DNA of 64,000 nt from Comamonas fluminis (GTDB lineage: Bacteria > Pseudomonadota > Gammaproteobacteria > Burkholderiales > Burkholderiaceae_C): positions 1,749,501 to 1,813,500 of the forward strand of contig NZ_CP066783.1 in NCBI RefSeq assembly GCF_019186805.1, written 5' to 3'. Below, piece after piece: positions 18,124 through 26,550 of the stretch; position 1 is the first letter of the stretch; every line of letters starts with the position of its first letter. The position numbers were made by a program, and so were the translations under genes. Under the pieces are notes generated by a model. The model was not told the origin of the DNA and searched no databases. It saw nothing but the letters and a program-made list of their open reading frames with translations.

Positions 18124-19443
18124 ATGACTATTGACCGACTTCCATCCCTTCCACTTAAAGCGGCAGGGCCGCATGCTTCACGTCGCGCCGTACTGGGCAC
18201 ACTGGCCGCTGCATCGGCAGCGCCTGCACTGGCTCAGTTTCGCGTTGAAGTCACGGGTGTAGGCCTGACTCAATTGCCCATTGCCATTGCGCCGTTCAAG
18301 GGAGAGGGCGCTGCCCCTCAGAAGATTTCGGCCATTATTCAGGCAGACCTTGAACGCAGCGGCCAGTTCCGCGGCGTCGATGCATCTGGCGTGGCGCTGG
18401 ATGAAGCCTCTCGCCCCGATGTTGCCCTGTGGAAGCAAAAAGGCGCTGACGCGCTGGCTTCCGGCAGCATCACCCGTCTGGGCGATGGCCGCTGGGACGT
18501 GCGCTTTCGTCTGTGGGATGTCGTCAAGGGCGCTGATCTGGGTGGCCAGGGCTTTGCCGTCACCACGGGTGACCTGCGCCTGGTGGCTCACCGCATTGCC
18601 GACTACATCTATGAAAAGCTCACGGGCGAGAAAGGTATTTTCTCCACCCGTATTGCTTATGTGACCAAGTCGGGTGCGCACTACCGCCTGTGGATTGCCG
18701 ATGCCGATGGCGAAAATTCCCAGTCTGCGCTGTCCAGCCCTGAACCCATTATTTCGCCCGCCTGGGCGCCCAATGGCACGCAACTGGCCTATGTGTCGTT
18801 CGAGTCGCGCAAGCCTGTGGTCTACGTGCATGATGTGGCCAGCGGCCACCGCCGCCTGCTGGCCAACTTCCGCGGCTCCAACAGCGCGCCGGCCTGGTCG
18901 CCAGATGGCAGCCGCTTGGCAGTGACGCTGAGCCGCGATGGTGGCTCGCAGCTGTATCTGCTGAGCGCTCAGGGTGGTGAGCCCCGTCGCCTGATGCAAA
19001 GCAGCGGTATTGATACCGAGCCTTGCTTCTCCAGCGACGGTCGCACCATCTACTTTGTCAGCGACCGTGGCGGTGCACCGCAGGTTTACAGAGTTTCCGC
19101 TTCGGGCGGCAGTGCCGAGCGCGTGACTTTCTCAGGCACCTACAACATCTCGCCCGCCATCAGCCCTGATGGCAAATGGCTGGCCTATGTTTCCCGTGTG
19201 GGCGGTGGCTTCAAGCTTCAGGTGATGGACCTGGCAACAGGCACTGTGAACTCGGTCACCGATACCACTGCGGACGAAAGCCCCAGCTTCGCTCCTAATA
19301 GTCGCCTGATCGTCTACGCCACCATTCAGGGTGGTCGCGAGGCGCTCATGACGACCACGCTCGACGGCAAGATCAAGGCGCGTCTGGCGGGTGCAGGTGG
19401 AGACATACGTGAGCCCGATTGGGGCCCGTTCCAAAAACATTGA
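18124..19443 (+). CDS. tolB: Tol-Pal system beta-propeller protein TolB
   Basis: 439 residues. A signal peptide with 'ASRRAVLGTLAAASAAPALAQ' is followed by the N-terminal TolB domain ('PIAIAPFKGEG', 'LERSGQF') and five WD40-like blades with SPDG repeats ('AWSPDGSRLAVTLS', 'AISPDGKWLAYVS'). It works in the periplasm with Pal to maintain the outer membrane during division. The signal has a twin-arginine look, unusual for TolB. First gene of tolB-pal-cpoB. Confidence 0.95.
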   Translation: MTIDRLPSLPLKAAGPHASRRAVLGTLAAASAAPALAQFRVEVTGVGLTQLPIAIAPFKGEGAAPQKISAIIQADLERSGQFRGVDASGVALDEASRPDVALWKQKGADALASGSITRLGDGRWDVRFRLWDVVKGADLGGQGFAVTTGDLRLVAHRIADYIYEKLTGEKGIFSTRIAYVTKSGAHYRLWIADADGENSQSALSSPEPIISPAWAPNGTQLAYVSFESRKPVVYVHDVASGHRRLLANFRGSNSAPAWSPDGSRLAVTLSRDGGSQLYLLSAQGGEPRRLMQSSGIDTEPCFSSDGRTIYFVSDRGGAPQVYRVSASGGSAERVTFSGTYNISPAISPDGKWLAYVSRVGGGFKLQVMDLATGTVNSVTDTTADESPSFAPNSRLIVYATIQGGREALMTTTLDGKIKARLAGAGGDIREPDWGPFQKH

Positions 19444-19510
19444 TCTGAAGTTTACGTTCCCTCTTTCTTTCTAGTGATGAAGTCCGTTGTGGACTGTTCG
19501 GAGAAATCTC

Positions 19511-20038
19511 ATGTTGACTATCAAACGTCTTTCTTTGGCTTTGGCTGTGACCGCTCTGGTCGCGGGTTGCAGCTCGGGTGTCAAGCTCGACGACAAGCCT
19601 GTTGACGGCTCGCTGTCCAGCCAGGGTGCTGGCGCTAACGGCCAGGGCCAAAGCGGTGTGTCCGGTGTGGACCTGACAGGTTCCGCCGCCTCCAAGGCCG
19701 GCCCTCAAGGCGTCAGCCGTATCGTGTATTTCGACTTTGACAGCTACTCTGTCAAGGCTGATGCACAGCCCCAGATCGAAGCTCACGCCAAGTTCATCAA
19801 GGCCAACCCCGCTGCCAAGGTGCAACTGGAAGGCCACACCGACGAGCGCGGTGGTCGTGAATACAACCTGGCTCTGGGCCAAAAGCGTGCTGAAGCAGTG
19901 CGCCGCTCGCTGGGCCTGATGGGTGTGAACGACTCGCAGATCGAAGCTGTGAGCTACGGCAAGGAAAAGCCCGCTGCTGAAGGCCATAGCGAAGACGCTT
20001 ACGCTCAAAACCGTCGCGTGGAAATTAACTACCGTTAA
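19511..20038 (+). CDS. pal: Peptidoglycan-associated lipoprotein Pal
   Basis: 175 residues from ATG 19511; an upstream in-frame ATG at 19487 is less likely because lipoprotein signals are short. Lipobox 'LVAGC' places the lipidated Cys near residue 20. The OmpA-like domain has 'IVYFDFDSYSVK', 'LEGHTDERGGREYN' and 'QNRRVEINYR', which bind meso-DAP peptidoglycan. Outer-membrane partner of TolB. Confidence 0.96.
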   Translation: MLTIKRLSLALAVTALVAGCSSGVKLDDKPVDGSLSSQGAGANGQGQSGVSGVDLTGSAASKAGPQGVSRIVYFDFDSYSVKADAQPQIEAHAKFIKANPAAKVQLEGHTDERGGREYNLALGQKRAEAVRRSLGLMGVNDSQIEAVSYGKEKPAAEGHSEDAYAQNRRVEINYR

Positions 20039-20040
20039 AC

Positions 20041-20799
20041 ATGCAGCAGGCTTTGTTAACTCTCCGTCATGCAACGCTGCCCAAGCTGGTGGCGGCTGGC
20101 CTTCTGGCCAGCTTTGCCATCAGCTCTCACGCAGCCCTGTTTGGTGATGATGAGGCCCGCCGCGCCATCATCGAACTGCGCCAACGCGTTGACAGCCTGC
20201 AGCAATCGCAGGAGCAAACCCGCCGCAGTCTGATGGACTTGCAGTCGCAAATCGAAGCGCTGAAGTCGGACCAGGCAAAGCTGCGTGGCCAGAACGAGCA
20301 ACTGACCCGCGATTCAGCCGAGCTGCAGCGTGGTCAGAAAGACCTGGCCAAGGGCTTTGATGAGCGTCTGCGCCAGTTCGAGCCCATCTCCGTCAATGTT
20401 GACGGGCAGGATTTCACGGCAGATCGCACCGAAAAGCACGACTTCGATGCTGCGCTGGAACTGTTCCGTGCGGGCAAGTTTCCTGAAGCAGGTCAGGCGT
20501 TTGCCGCTTTTCTGCGCCAGTGGCCCAAGAGTGGTTACACGCCTTCCGTGCGCTTCTGGCTGGGAAACTCTCAGTACGCCACGCGTGACTACAAGAACGC
20601 CATTGCCAATTTCCGCTCGGTCATGACCAATGCGCCCATGCATGCGCGTTCGCCAGAAGCTGCCTTGTCCATTGCGAATTGCCAAGTGGAGTTGAAAGAC
20701 ACCAAGGCAGCGCGCAAGACGCTGGAAGACCTGCTGCAGGCCTATCCCAATTCGGAAGCTGCTGGCATTGCCAAGTCCAAACTGGCAACGCTCAAGTGA
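20041..20799 (+). CDS. cpoB: Cell division coordinator CpoB (YbgF)
   Basis: 252 residues starting 2 bp after the pal stop. Signal peptide (about 1-30), coiled coil (about 38-100, 'LRQRVDSLQQSQEQTRRSLMDL' shortened to 'RVDSLQQSQEQTRRSL'), then TPR repeats ('FDAALELFRAGKFPEAGQAFAAFL', core 'LFRAGKFPEAGQAFAAFL'). Coordinates peptidoglycan synthesis with Tol-dependent constriction. Confidence 0.93.
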   Translation: MQQALLTLRHATLPKLVAAGLLASFAISSHAALFGDDEARRAIIELRQRVDSLQQSQEQTRRSLMDLQSQIEALKSDQAKLRGQNEQLTRDSAELQRGQKDLAKGFDERLRQFEPISVNVDGQDFTADRTEKHDFDAALELFRAGKFPEAGQAFAAFLRQWPKSGYTPSVRFWLGNSQYATRDYKNAIANFRSVMTNAPMHARSPEAALSIANCQVELKDTKAARKTLEDLLQAYPNSEAAGIAKSKLATLK

Positions 20800-20829
20800 C
20801 GACAGCGCCTTTGCAATACCCAACGGAAA

Positions 20830-20856
20830 CAGCGCCCCAAACAGGCGCTGTTTTTT
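20830..20856 (+). terminator. Intrinsic terminator of the tolB-pal-cpoB operon
   Basis: A 7-bp stem CAGCGCC/GGCGCTG is followed by T6. Its T-run ends 2 nt before the tcdA ATG, so it occupies the place where a ribosome site would be. Confidence 0.8.
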
Positions 20857-20858
20857 CT

Positions 20859-21626
20859 ATGAGTGATGAAATTGATTCGCAGCGCCGCTTTGGCGGGCTG
20901 GAGCGTCTGTATGGCGTTCAAGGTGCGGCGCAGATTCGTGCAGCGCACGTGGTGGTGGTCGGGATTGGCGGTGTGGGTTCCTGGACAGCCGAAGCCTTGG
21001 CGCGCAGTGGCGTGTCGAAGCTCACACTGATCGACATGGACCATGTGGCAGAGTCCAACATCAATCGCCAGATCCATGCGCTGACCAGCACCGTAGGGCA
21101 GGCCAAGATCGAAGCCATGCGCGAGCGTATTGCGCAGATCAATCCTGACTGCGTGGTGAACTGCATTGATGACTTTGTGGAGCCTGAAAACTGGCTCACG
21201 CTGCTGCCAGCGGATGCCGATGCTGTGATTGATGCCTGCGATCAGGTCAAGTCTAAAGCCGAAATGGCGGCCCATGCGCGCAAGGTCAAGCAATGCTTTA
21301 TCTCTGTAGGCGCAGCCGGTGGAAAACGCCTGGCGCACCTAGTGGATATTGCAGATCTCAGCGAGACCACGCACGACCCGCTGCTGTCTCAGCTGCGTTA
21401 CCGGCTTCGTAAGCAATATGGTGCCCCCAAAGATGGCAAGCGCATGGGAGTGACCTGCGTTTTCAGCCGGGAGGCTGTTGCACCGCCTGATGCCTCTTGC
21501 GCGATAGAGTCTGGCGACGGCAGCCTGAATTGCCATGGCTATGGCTCGGTAGTCGCCGTGACGGCGACTTTCGGCCAGTGCGCTGCAGGCTGGGTGCTGG
21601 ACCAACTGGCCCGCAAATCAAACTAA
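20859..21626 (+). CDS. tcdA: tRNA threonylcarbamoyladenosine dehydratase
   Basis: 255 residues from the ATG at 20859. The N-terminal pattern 'RRFGGLERLYG' and the nucleotide-binding motif 'VVVGIGGVGSWTAEALARSG' define TcdA/CsdL (E1-like). It adenylates t6A37 and closes it to cyclic ct6A in tRNAs reading ANN codons. No ribosome site is visible because the cpoB terminator hairpin ends right before the start codon. tRNA-Lys(TTT), a t6A/ct6A substrate class, lies 84 bp downstream. Confidence 0.92.
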   Translation: MSDEIDSQRRFGGLERLYGVQGAAQIRAAHVVVVGIGGVGSWTAEALARSGVSKLTLIDMDHVAESNINRQIHALTSTVGQAKIEAMRERIAQINPDCVVNCIDDFVEPENWLTLLPADADAVIDACDQVKSKAEMAAHARKVKQCFISVGAAGGKRLAHLVDIADLSETTHDPLLSQLRYRLRKQYGAPKDGKRMGVTCVFSREAVAPPDASCAIESGDGSLNCHGYGSVVAVTATFGQCAAGWVLDQLARKSN

Positions 21627-21710
21627 TCGCAGCGTTTGCCAAAGTGCTCGGAAAAATCGTTTACAATAACGTCATTCCACTGATTAAGCAACACTGCTTC
21701 TGATGTGTGG

Positions 21711-21786
21711 GGGTCTTTAGCTCAGTCGGTAGAGCAGCGGACTTTTAATCCGTTGGTCGCGAGTTCGAATCTCGCAGGACCCACCA
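21711..21786 (+). tRNA. tRNA-Lys(TTT)
   Basis: 76 nt including encoded CCA. Acceptor GGGTCTT with AGGACCC, standard D arm (TAGCTCAGTCGGTAGAGC), anticodon stem GCGGA/TCCGT with loop CTTTTAA, T loop TTCGAAT. Followed by its own terminator. An integrase remnant sits immediately downstream, so this is also a former attachment site. Confidence 0.97.
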
Positions 21787-21795
21787 AAGATAACA

Positions 21796-21825
21796 ACCCG
21801 CTGTAGCAATACAGCGGGTTTTTTC
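21796..21825 (+). terminator. Terminator after tRNA-Lys
   Basis: 10-bp perfect stem ACCCGCTGTA with TACAGCGGGT around a GCAA loop, followed by T6. Confidence 0.9.
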
Positions 21826-21854
21826 TTGCTCACATTTTTGAAAAATAGCCGCAT

Positions 21855-22088
21855 TTACGCGGCTTTCTTTTTGCCTGTTGTGCGGGGATTTTTAGCAACC
21901 AACGACACGGCACTTTCAGCGTTGTGGGTGGCAAGGTGGCTGTAGCGCTTTGTGTTGACGGCCGACTTGTGACCCAGCACCCCGCACATGCTGTACAGAT
22001 CTACCCCTGCATTGATCATCTTGCTGGCAGTGCTGTGAAGCAGGTCGTGCAGGCGTGCATGCCCGTATCCAGCAGCACGAGCTTTGTA
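21855..22088 (-). pseudogene. C-terminal remnant of a tyrosine recombinase (integrase)
   Basis: Reading the minus strand, about 77 codons are open between an in-frame TGA at 22089 and the stop at 21855. The translation has box II 'HDLLHSTASKMINAGVD', then 'LGHKSAVNTKRYSHLA' with the catalytic His and Tyr region, and a Lys-rich tail. The second conserved Arg (HxLRH) is Leu here, and the N-terminal two thirds are missing, so it is dead. It marks an old integration at tRNA-Lys. Confidence 0.8.
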
Positions 22089-22216
22089 TCAATCATTGCT
22101 CGCCTATAAGTAAAGAACCCGCTCAATGGCGGGGATCGGGGTTGTGAGGGCGCATTCGTTGACAAATGGCCCGGGGCTGCGGGAATAGACTTGAGGCTTT
22201 ACCTAAAGGAAACCTC

Positions 22217-22369
22217 ATGAAGAAACTTTTGACTATTGCTGTCGCCGCCTTTGCTCTGAGCGGCTGCGCCGTTTATCACGACTATGACCGTGACGGTTAT
22301 GGCGATGGCTACAAGAAGCCCCATCCTCATGGCTGCCCTCCAGGACAAGCGAAGAAGGGCAACTGCTGA
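22217..22369 (+). CDS. Small lipoprotein, 50 residues
   Basis: Begins MKKLLTIAVAAFALSGCAVYHDY; lipobox 'LSGC' gives a lipidated Cys at residue 17. The ~33-residue mature part is rich in Tyr, Asp, Lys and His and ends 'GCPPGQAKKGNC', a short tail common in small periplasmic proteins of this group. Ribosome site AAAGGA lies 8 nt before the ATG. Function unknown; next to the lipocalin. Confidence 0.8.
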   Translation: MKKLLTIAVAAFALSGCAVYHDYDRDGYGDGYKKPHPHGCPPGQAKKGNC

Positions 22370-22496
22370 TCTGAGAAAGCCCGCGTGGTGGCGGGCAGAG
22401 ATGAGGGCGGTTGATGCTCCAAGATTCGAACAGCATTCCTACACGGGGCTCATTTGACGGATGTTTGAATGAAGTTTTGATCGAAAGGAGCAAGGT

Positions 22497-23045
22497 ATGG
22501 GTGTTTCCAAAGGCTCAGTGTTCCGAGCAATCGCGCTGACTGCCGTGGCTGCTGGAGTGGCTGAGGCAGTATCAGGTTGTGCGGTCTCTGTTCCCAAAGG
22601 GATTGAGCCGGTGACGGGATTTGATGCCGAGCGCTACATGGGAACCTGGTACGAGTTGGCCCGAATTGATCACCGTTTCGAGAAAGGCCTGATCCGCACT
22701 TCAGCGCATTACAGCCTTGAAGAAGACGGGTCTGTGACGGTGATCAACCGTGGTTACAGTGAGGAAAAGAACGCATGGAAGGAATCCGAGGGCAAAGCGC
22801 GTTTTCTAGGTGAGCCCGATGTCGCCGCTTTGAAGGTTTCGTTCTTTGGCCCGTTCTACGGCGGCTACAACGTGGTCAGCCTTGATGACGATTACCAAAC
22901 CGCCATGGTGATTGGCGGTAGTTTTGATTACTTCTGGCTACTGTCGCGCAGCAAAAGCATTCCAGAGCGGAAATTCAGGCAGTTGCTTCGAATTGCTCAG
23001 AACCTGGGCGTGGACTTAAGCCGCGTGATGGTTGTTGAACAGTAA
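22497..23045 (+). CDS. blc: Bacterial lipocalin (Blc-like outer-membrane lipoprotein)
   Basis: 182 residues. A signal with 'AVSGCAV' provides a lipobox (Cys ~28). The lipocalin signature 'YMGTWYELARIDHRFEKGL' (about 46-64) is followed by 'GYNVVSLDDDYQTAMVIGG' and 'YFWLLSRSKSIPE'. Binds fatty acids or lysophospholipids at the outer membrane. AAGGAG ribosome site precedes the ATG. Confidence 0.92.
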   Translation: MGVSKGSVFRAIALTAVAAGVAEAVSGCAVSVPKGIEPVTGFDAERYMGTWYELARIDHRFEKGLIRTSAHYSLEEDGSVTVINRGYSEEKNAWKESEGKARFLGEPDVAALKVSFFGPFYGGYNVVSLDDDYQTAMVIGGSFDYFWLLSRSKSIPERKFRQLLRIAQNLGVDLSRVMVVEQ

Positions 23046-23286
23046 GCTCTCTGCACTTTCTTGTCATTTTGAACGCCTGAGCATGCCTCGTGCTTGCTGT
23101 GCGGCTCAGCTCTGTCTGTTGGAGGGGCGCTGGCCATGGCCCAAATAGCTGCATAGATGGAAGGCGGAGAACGCTGCCGGAAGCCGCGAGCTTGTCAGCG
23201 ATGCGATCGGGGTGATGCGTTGTTATTTCCTTTGCTTTGGCTAATATGGGCCTTTAATGCCCACAAATTCCAAAGCAGGAGATGCA

Positions 23287-23598
23287 GTGATCACGACTCT
23301 CACCACATTCAATCTTCCCGAGGCCATTACCGTGGACGAGGTTCGCGAAATCTTCAGGAATACGTCGTCCAGGTATCAGGGGATGCCTGGGTTGCTGCGC
23401 AAGCAGTACGTAGTTTCGGAGGATGGGAAAGTGGCTGGCGGCATCTATCTGTGGAAGACGCGGGCGGATGCTGAAGCTCTGCACACTGAAGAGTGGCGCC
23501 AGCTTGTGCGTAGCAAGTACCTGACGGATCCGAGCGTGATTTATTTCGAAACACCTGTGGTGGTAGACAACGTGACAGGCGAAATACAAATGGTTTGA
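23287..23598 (+). CDS. YdhR-like small monooxygenase-fold protein
   Basis: 103 residues from a GTG at 23287 with an AGGAG site 6 nt upstream; the frame opens earlier at 23257 but that ATG lacks a ribosome site. The pattern 'PGLLRKQYVVSEDGKVAGGIYLWKTRADAEAL' (core 'KVAGGIYLWKTRADAEAL') matches the ABM/YdhR dimeric alpha-beta barrel family. Role unknown. A terminator follows. Confidence 0.75.
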   Translation: MITTLTTFNLPEAITVDEVREIFRNTSSRYQGMPGLLRKQYVVSEDGKVAGGIYLWKTRADAEALHTEEWRQLVRSKYLTDPSVIYFETPVVVDNVTGEIQMV

Positions 23599-23605
23599 GC
23601 CAGCA

Positions 23606-23629
23606 AAGCCCTCGATTGAGGGCTTTTTT
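23606..23629 (+). terminator. Terminator after the YdhR-like gene
   Basis: 8-bp stem AAGCCCTC/GAGGGCTT with a GATT loop and a T6 tail. Confidence 0.9.
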
Positions 23630-23639
23630 GTCGATGTGG

Positions 23640-24205
23640 TATGCATGCGGAACCACTTGATGCTGTAGATGTCTTACGTGGTCTTGCCTGTGTGTAGAAC
23701 TGGCTGAATTGCTCAGGTGATTGATGCGAGCCAGAAATCTATTGCCATATTTCTGTCACAGAGCGCAGGCATCATATGCATCGCTGGGTTCTGGTTGTAG
23801 CACTGAAAGATGGCTTAACCCCTGGCGCCAATTCCAAGCCCCAGTCACTGTGACTGGGGCTTTTTCATTGCGGCTTGAAAGAGCACCATGGTTTGATAGG
23901 CGCGCTCGGCTTTGGTTGCGCAGGCAGGTGATGGAGGCAAATGGTAAAATGCATGCATAGATCTGCTGAACCTGCGTTAGTGGCTGATGTGTGAAATGTC
24001 GATGTCTTGTCGGCGGTGAGTTTCAGCTTCGCAGGTTCTTCGCATGACTGGCGCTGCAGTTTGGATGCTGTAGCGCTTTTTTCGTTTATCTCTTCATTGC
24101 TGCTGGTGCTGTATCAGGGCAGAGCAATGGGGCGCGCCTGCTGGTGGATTGGCCGAGATGCCATCGCTGCTTTGCGCATAGAGGCTACCGCCGCTGGAAA
24201 ATTAA
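23640..24205. other. 566-bp gap upstream of rimO, containing an orphan terminator
   Basis: No convincing ORF. It contains a strong terminator at 23837-23865 with no gene before it. The remainder before rimO holds its promoter region and only weak ORFs on both strands. Confidence 0.6.
23837..23865 (+). terminator. Orphan intrinsic terminator
   Basis: 11-bp perfect stem AGCCCCAGTCA/TGACTGGGGCT with a 3-nt loop and T5. The ~200 bp upstream have no ORF with a ribosome site, so it could end a small RNA. Confidence 0.75.
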
Positions 24206-25612
24206 ATGACTTCAACCAATTCTGAGAGCGCACCGCAGATGACAGCCCCCAAAGTTGGGTTCGTGTCGCTGGGCTGCCCCAAGGCGCTGACTGACTCCGA
24301 GCTGATCCTGACCCAGCTCAGCGCCGAGGGCTACCAGACCTCCAAGACCTTTGAAGGCGCGGACCTGGTGATCGTCAACACCTGCGGCTTTATCGATGAC
24401 GCCGTCAAGGAAAGCCTGGACACCATTGGCGAGGCGCTGGCCGCCAACGGCAAGGTGATCGTCACCGGTTGCCTGGGTGCCAAGGCCGGCAAAGAGGGCG
24501 GCGCCACCATGGTGGCCGAAGTGCACCCCAGCGTGCTGGCCGTGACCGGCCCCCACGCCACGCAAGAGGTGATGGATGCGGTGCACACCCACCTGCCCAA
24601 GCCCCACGACCCGTTTGTGGACCTGGTGCCAGGCAGCTTTGGTGATGCAGGTATCAAGCTCACGCCCAAGCACTATGCGTATCTGAAAATTTCCGAAGGC
24701 TGCAACCACCGCTGCACCTTCTGCATCATCCCCAGCATGCGCGGCGACTTGGTGAGCCGCCCCATTGGCGATGTGCTCAAAGAAGCCAAGGCGCTGTTTG
24801 AAGGCGGCGTCAAAGAGCTGCTGGTCATCAGCCAGGACACGTCTGCCTATGGCGTGGACGTGAAGTACCGCACCGGCTTCTGGGACGGCAAGCCCGTCAA
24901 GACCCGCATGCTGGAGCTGACCGAAGAGCTGGGCAATCTGGCCAAGCAACACGGCGCCTGGGTGCGTTTGCACTATGTGTACCCCTACCCCACGGTGGAC
25001 AACATCCTGCCGCTGATGGCCGAAGGCAAGATCCTGCCTTACCTCGATGTGCCGCTGCAACACAGCCACCCCGATGTCTTGAAGCGCATGAAGCGCCCTG
25101 CCAGCGGCGAGAAAAACCTGGACCGCATCCGTGAGTGGCGCGCCATTTGCCCTGAGCTGGTGATTCGCTCTACCTTCATCGCCGGTTTCCCTGGCGAGAC
25201 CGAGGAAGAGTTCGAGCACTTGCTCAACTTCATCCGCGAAGCCGAAATCGACCGCGCCGGTTGCTTTGCCTACAGCCCAGTGGAGGGCGCCACCGCCAAC
25301 GACCTGCCCGGCATGCTGCCCGAGGAAGTGCGTGAAGCGCGCCGCGCCCGCTTTATGGAAGTGGCCGAAGAAGTCTCCACCGCGCGCCTGCAGCGCCGCG
25401 TGGGCCAGGTCATGAAGGTCATCGTGGACAAGGCCGTGAGCCTGGGCAAAAAGGGCGGTATTGGTCGCACCTACGCCGATGCGCCCGAGATCGACGGTGT
25501 GGTGCATATCCAGCCACCCGAGAAGGCCAGCAAGACCTATAAGGTGGGCGAGCTGATCAGCGTGCGCATTGTGGGCACACAAGGTCACGATCTGGTGGGT
25601 GTACCGGTCTGA
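24206..25612 (+). CDS. rimO: Ribosomal protein S12 methylthiotransferase RimO
   Basis: 468 residues. N-terminal MTTase domain with Cys of '[12 protein letters not shown]' and '[11 protein letters not shown]', radical-SAM cluster CxxxCxxC in '[15 protein letters not shown]' (about 165-180), and a C-terminal TRAM domain. It adds a methylthio group to Asp89 of ribosomal protein S12. '[10 protein letters not shown]' distinguishes RimO from MiaB. Confidence 0.95.
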   Translation: MTSTNSESAPQMTAPKVGFVSLGCPKALTDSELILTQLSAEGYQTSKTFEGADLVIVNTCGFIDDAVKESLDTIGEALAANGKVIVTGCLGAKAGKEGGATMVAEVHPSVLAVTGPHATQEVMDAVHTHLPKPHDPFVDLVPGSFGDAGIKLTPKHYAYLKISEGCNHRCTFCIIPSMRGDLVSRPIGDVLKEAKALFEGGVKELLVISQDTSAYGVDVKYRTGFWDGKPVKTRMLELTEELGNLAKQHGAWVRLHYVYPYPTVDNILPLMAEGKILPYLDVPLQHSHPDVLKRMKRPASGEKNLDRIREWRAICPELVIRSTFIAGFPGETEEEFEHLLNFIREAEIDRAGCFAYSPVEGATANDLPGMLPEEVREARRARFMEVAEEVSTARLQRRVGQVMKVIVDKAVSLGKKGGIGRTYADAPEIDGVVHIQPPEKASKTYKVGELISVRIVGTQGHDLVGVPV

Positions 25613-25629
25613 CTGCTGATTGAAATGTG

Positions 25630-25709
25630 AGCTGCTGGCGCTTGCTCTGCTTGGGTTTCAAAGGTAAATATCAATGAAGCCCGGTAAGAATAAGCGCAAG
25701 CAGCTATCA
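25630..25709. repeat. Paired copies of the dispersed repeat in inverted orientation
   Basis: AGCTGCTGGCGCTTG (25630-25644) faces AAGCGCAAGCAGCTATCA (25692-25709), giving an imperfect inverted pair of the same family as 15883. Confidence 0.6.
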
Positions 25710-25740
25710 AATTAGATGATTGGCTAGAACAATCAGACGC

Positions 25741-25771
25741 AAAAAAGGCTTCCAAACAGGAAGCCTTTTTT
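25741..25771. terminator. Bidirectional terminator between rimO and efp
   Basis: 9-bp stem AAGGCTTCC/GGAAGCCTT with A-run before and T-run after, between convergent genes. Confidence 0.9.
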
Positions 25772-25804
25772 GTTGGGGAAGCAGCTGCAGCAGCTGCCGC
25801 CACA

Positions 25805-26359
25805 TTACACGCGCTTGCGGTATTCGCCCACGCGGGTGTCGATTTCGATCTTGTCTTCTTGCGACACGAACAGAGGCACAGCGATTTCGAAGCCGGTAGC
25901 GATCTTGGCGGGCTTCAGAACCTTGCCAGATGTGTCGCCCTTGACGGCAGGCTCAGTCCAGGTGATTTCGCGCACGATGGTGGTGGGCAGTTCGACCGAG
26001 ATGGCCTTGCCGTCATAGAACACCACTTCGGCAGTCATGCCGTCTTCCAGGTAGTTCAGTGCGTCAGCCATGTTTTCGGCTTCGACTTCGTACTGGTTGA
26101 ATTCTTCGTCCATCCACACGTACATGGGGTCAGCGAAGTAGGAGTAAGTGCAATCCTTCTTGTCCAGGATCACGTTGTCGATCTTGTCGTCGGCCTTGAA
26201 CACGTTTTCCGTGCCGAAGTTGCCGATCAGGCTCTTGAGCTTCATGCGCACGGTAGCAGCGCCACGGCCACCACGAGCGTATTCGGTCTTCAGAACGATC
26301 ATGGGGTCCTTGCCGAACATGATCACATTGCCTGCGCGGATTTCTTGAGCGATTTTCAT
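25805..26359 (-). CDS. efp: Translation elongation factor P (Arg32 type)
   Basis: 184 residues, full length. The modified loop reads '[11 protein letters not shown]' and places Arg at residue 32, the position that EarP rhamnosylates. EF-P relieves ribosome stalling at polyproline. The earP gene lies just upstream on the same strand, which supports the modification route. Confidence 0.97.
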   Translation of the reverse strand: MKIAQEIRAGNVIMFGKDPMIVLKTEYARGGRGAATVRMKLKSLIGNFGTENVFKADDKIDNVILDKKDCTYSYFADPMYVWMDEEFNQYEVEAENMADALNYLEDGMTAEVVFYDGKAISVELPTTIVREITWTEPAVKGDTSGKVLKPAKIATGFEIAVPLFVSQEDKIEIDTRVGEYRKRV

Positions 26360-26550
26360 GGCTTGCTTGCGTTTGAAAGGTTGGAGCCGCTCTACACGGC
26401 AGGCAAGCTGTTCGCAATGGTTGCGGGAGGCAACGCATCAAAAGTGCGGCGGCGGGGCCTGCCGCGTGTACCGCGGCGGGGCGCGACTCTGAAAGCTCGG
26501 TTGTCCGGGTGACCCGGTTGCTAAGCCCTCAAAGAGGCAAAACGTCGATT
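26360..26550. other. efp leader/promoter gap
   Basis: 190 bp between earP stop and efp start, GC-rich; must carry the efp promoter. I see no ORF. Confidence 0.5.

Noticed and set aside
24206..25588. Long minus-strand ORF over rimO (458 codons)
   Set aside because: Shadow of rimO; His/Ala/Gly-rich translation with no domain.
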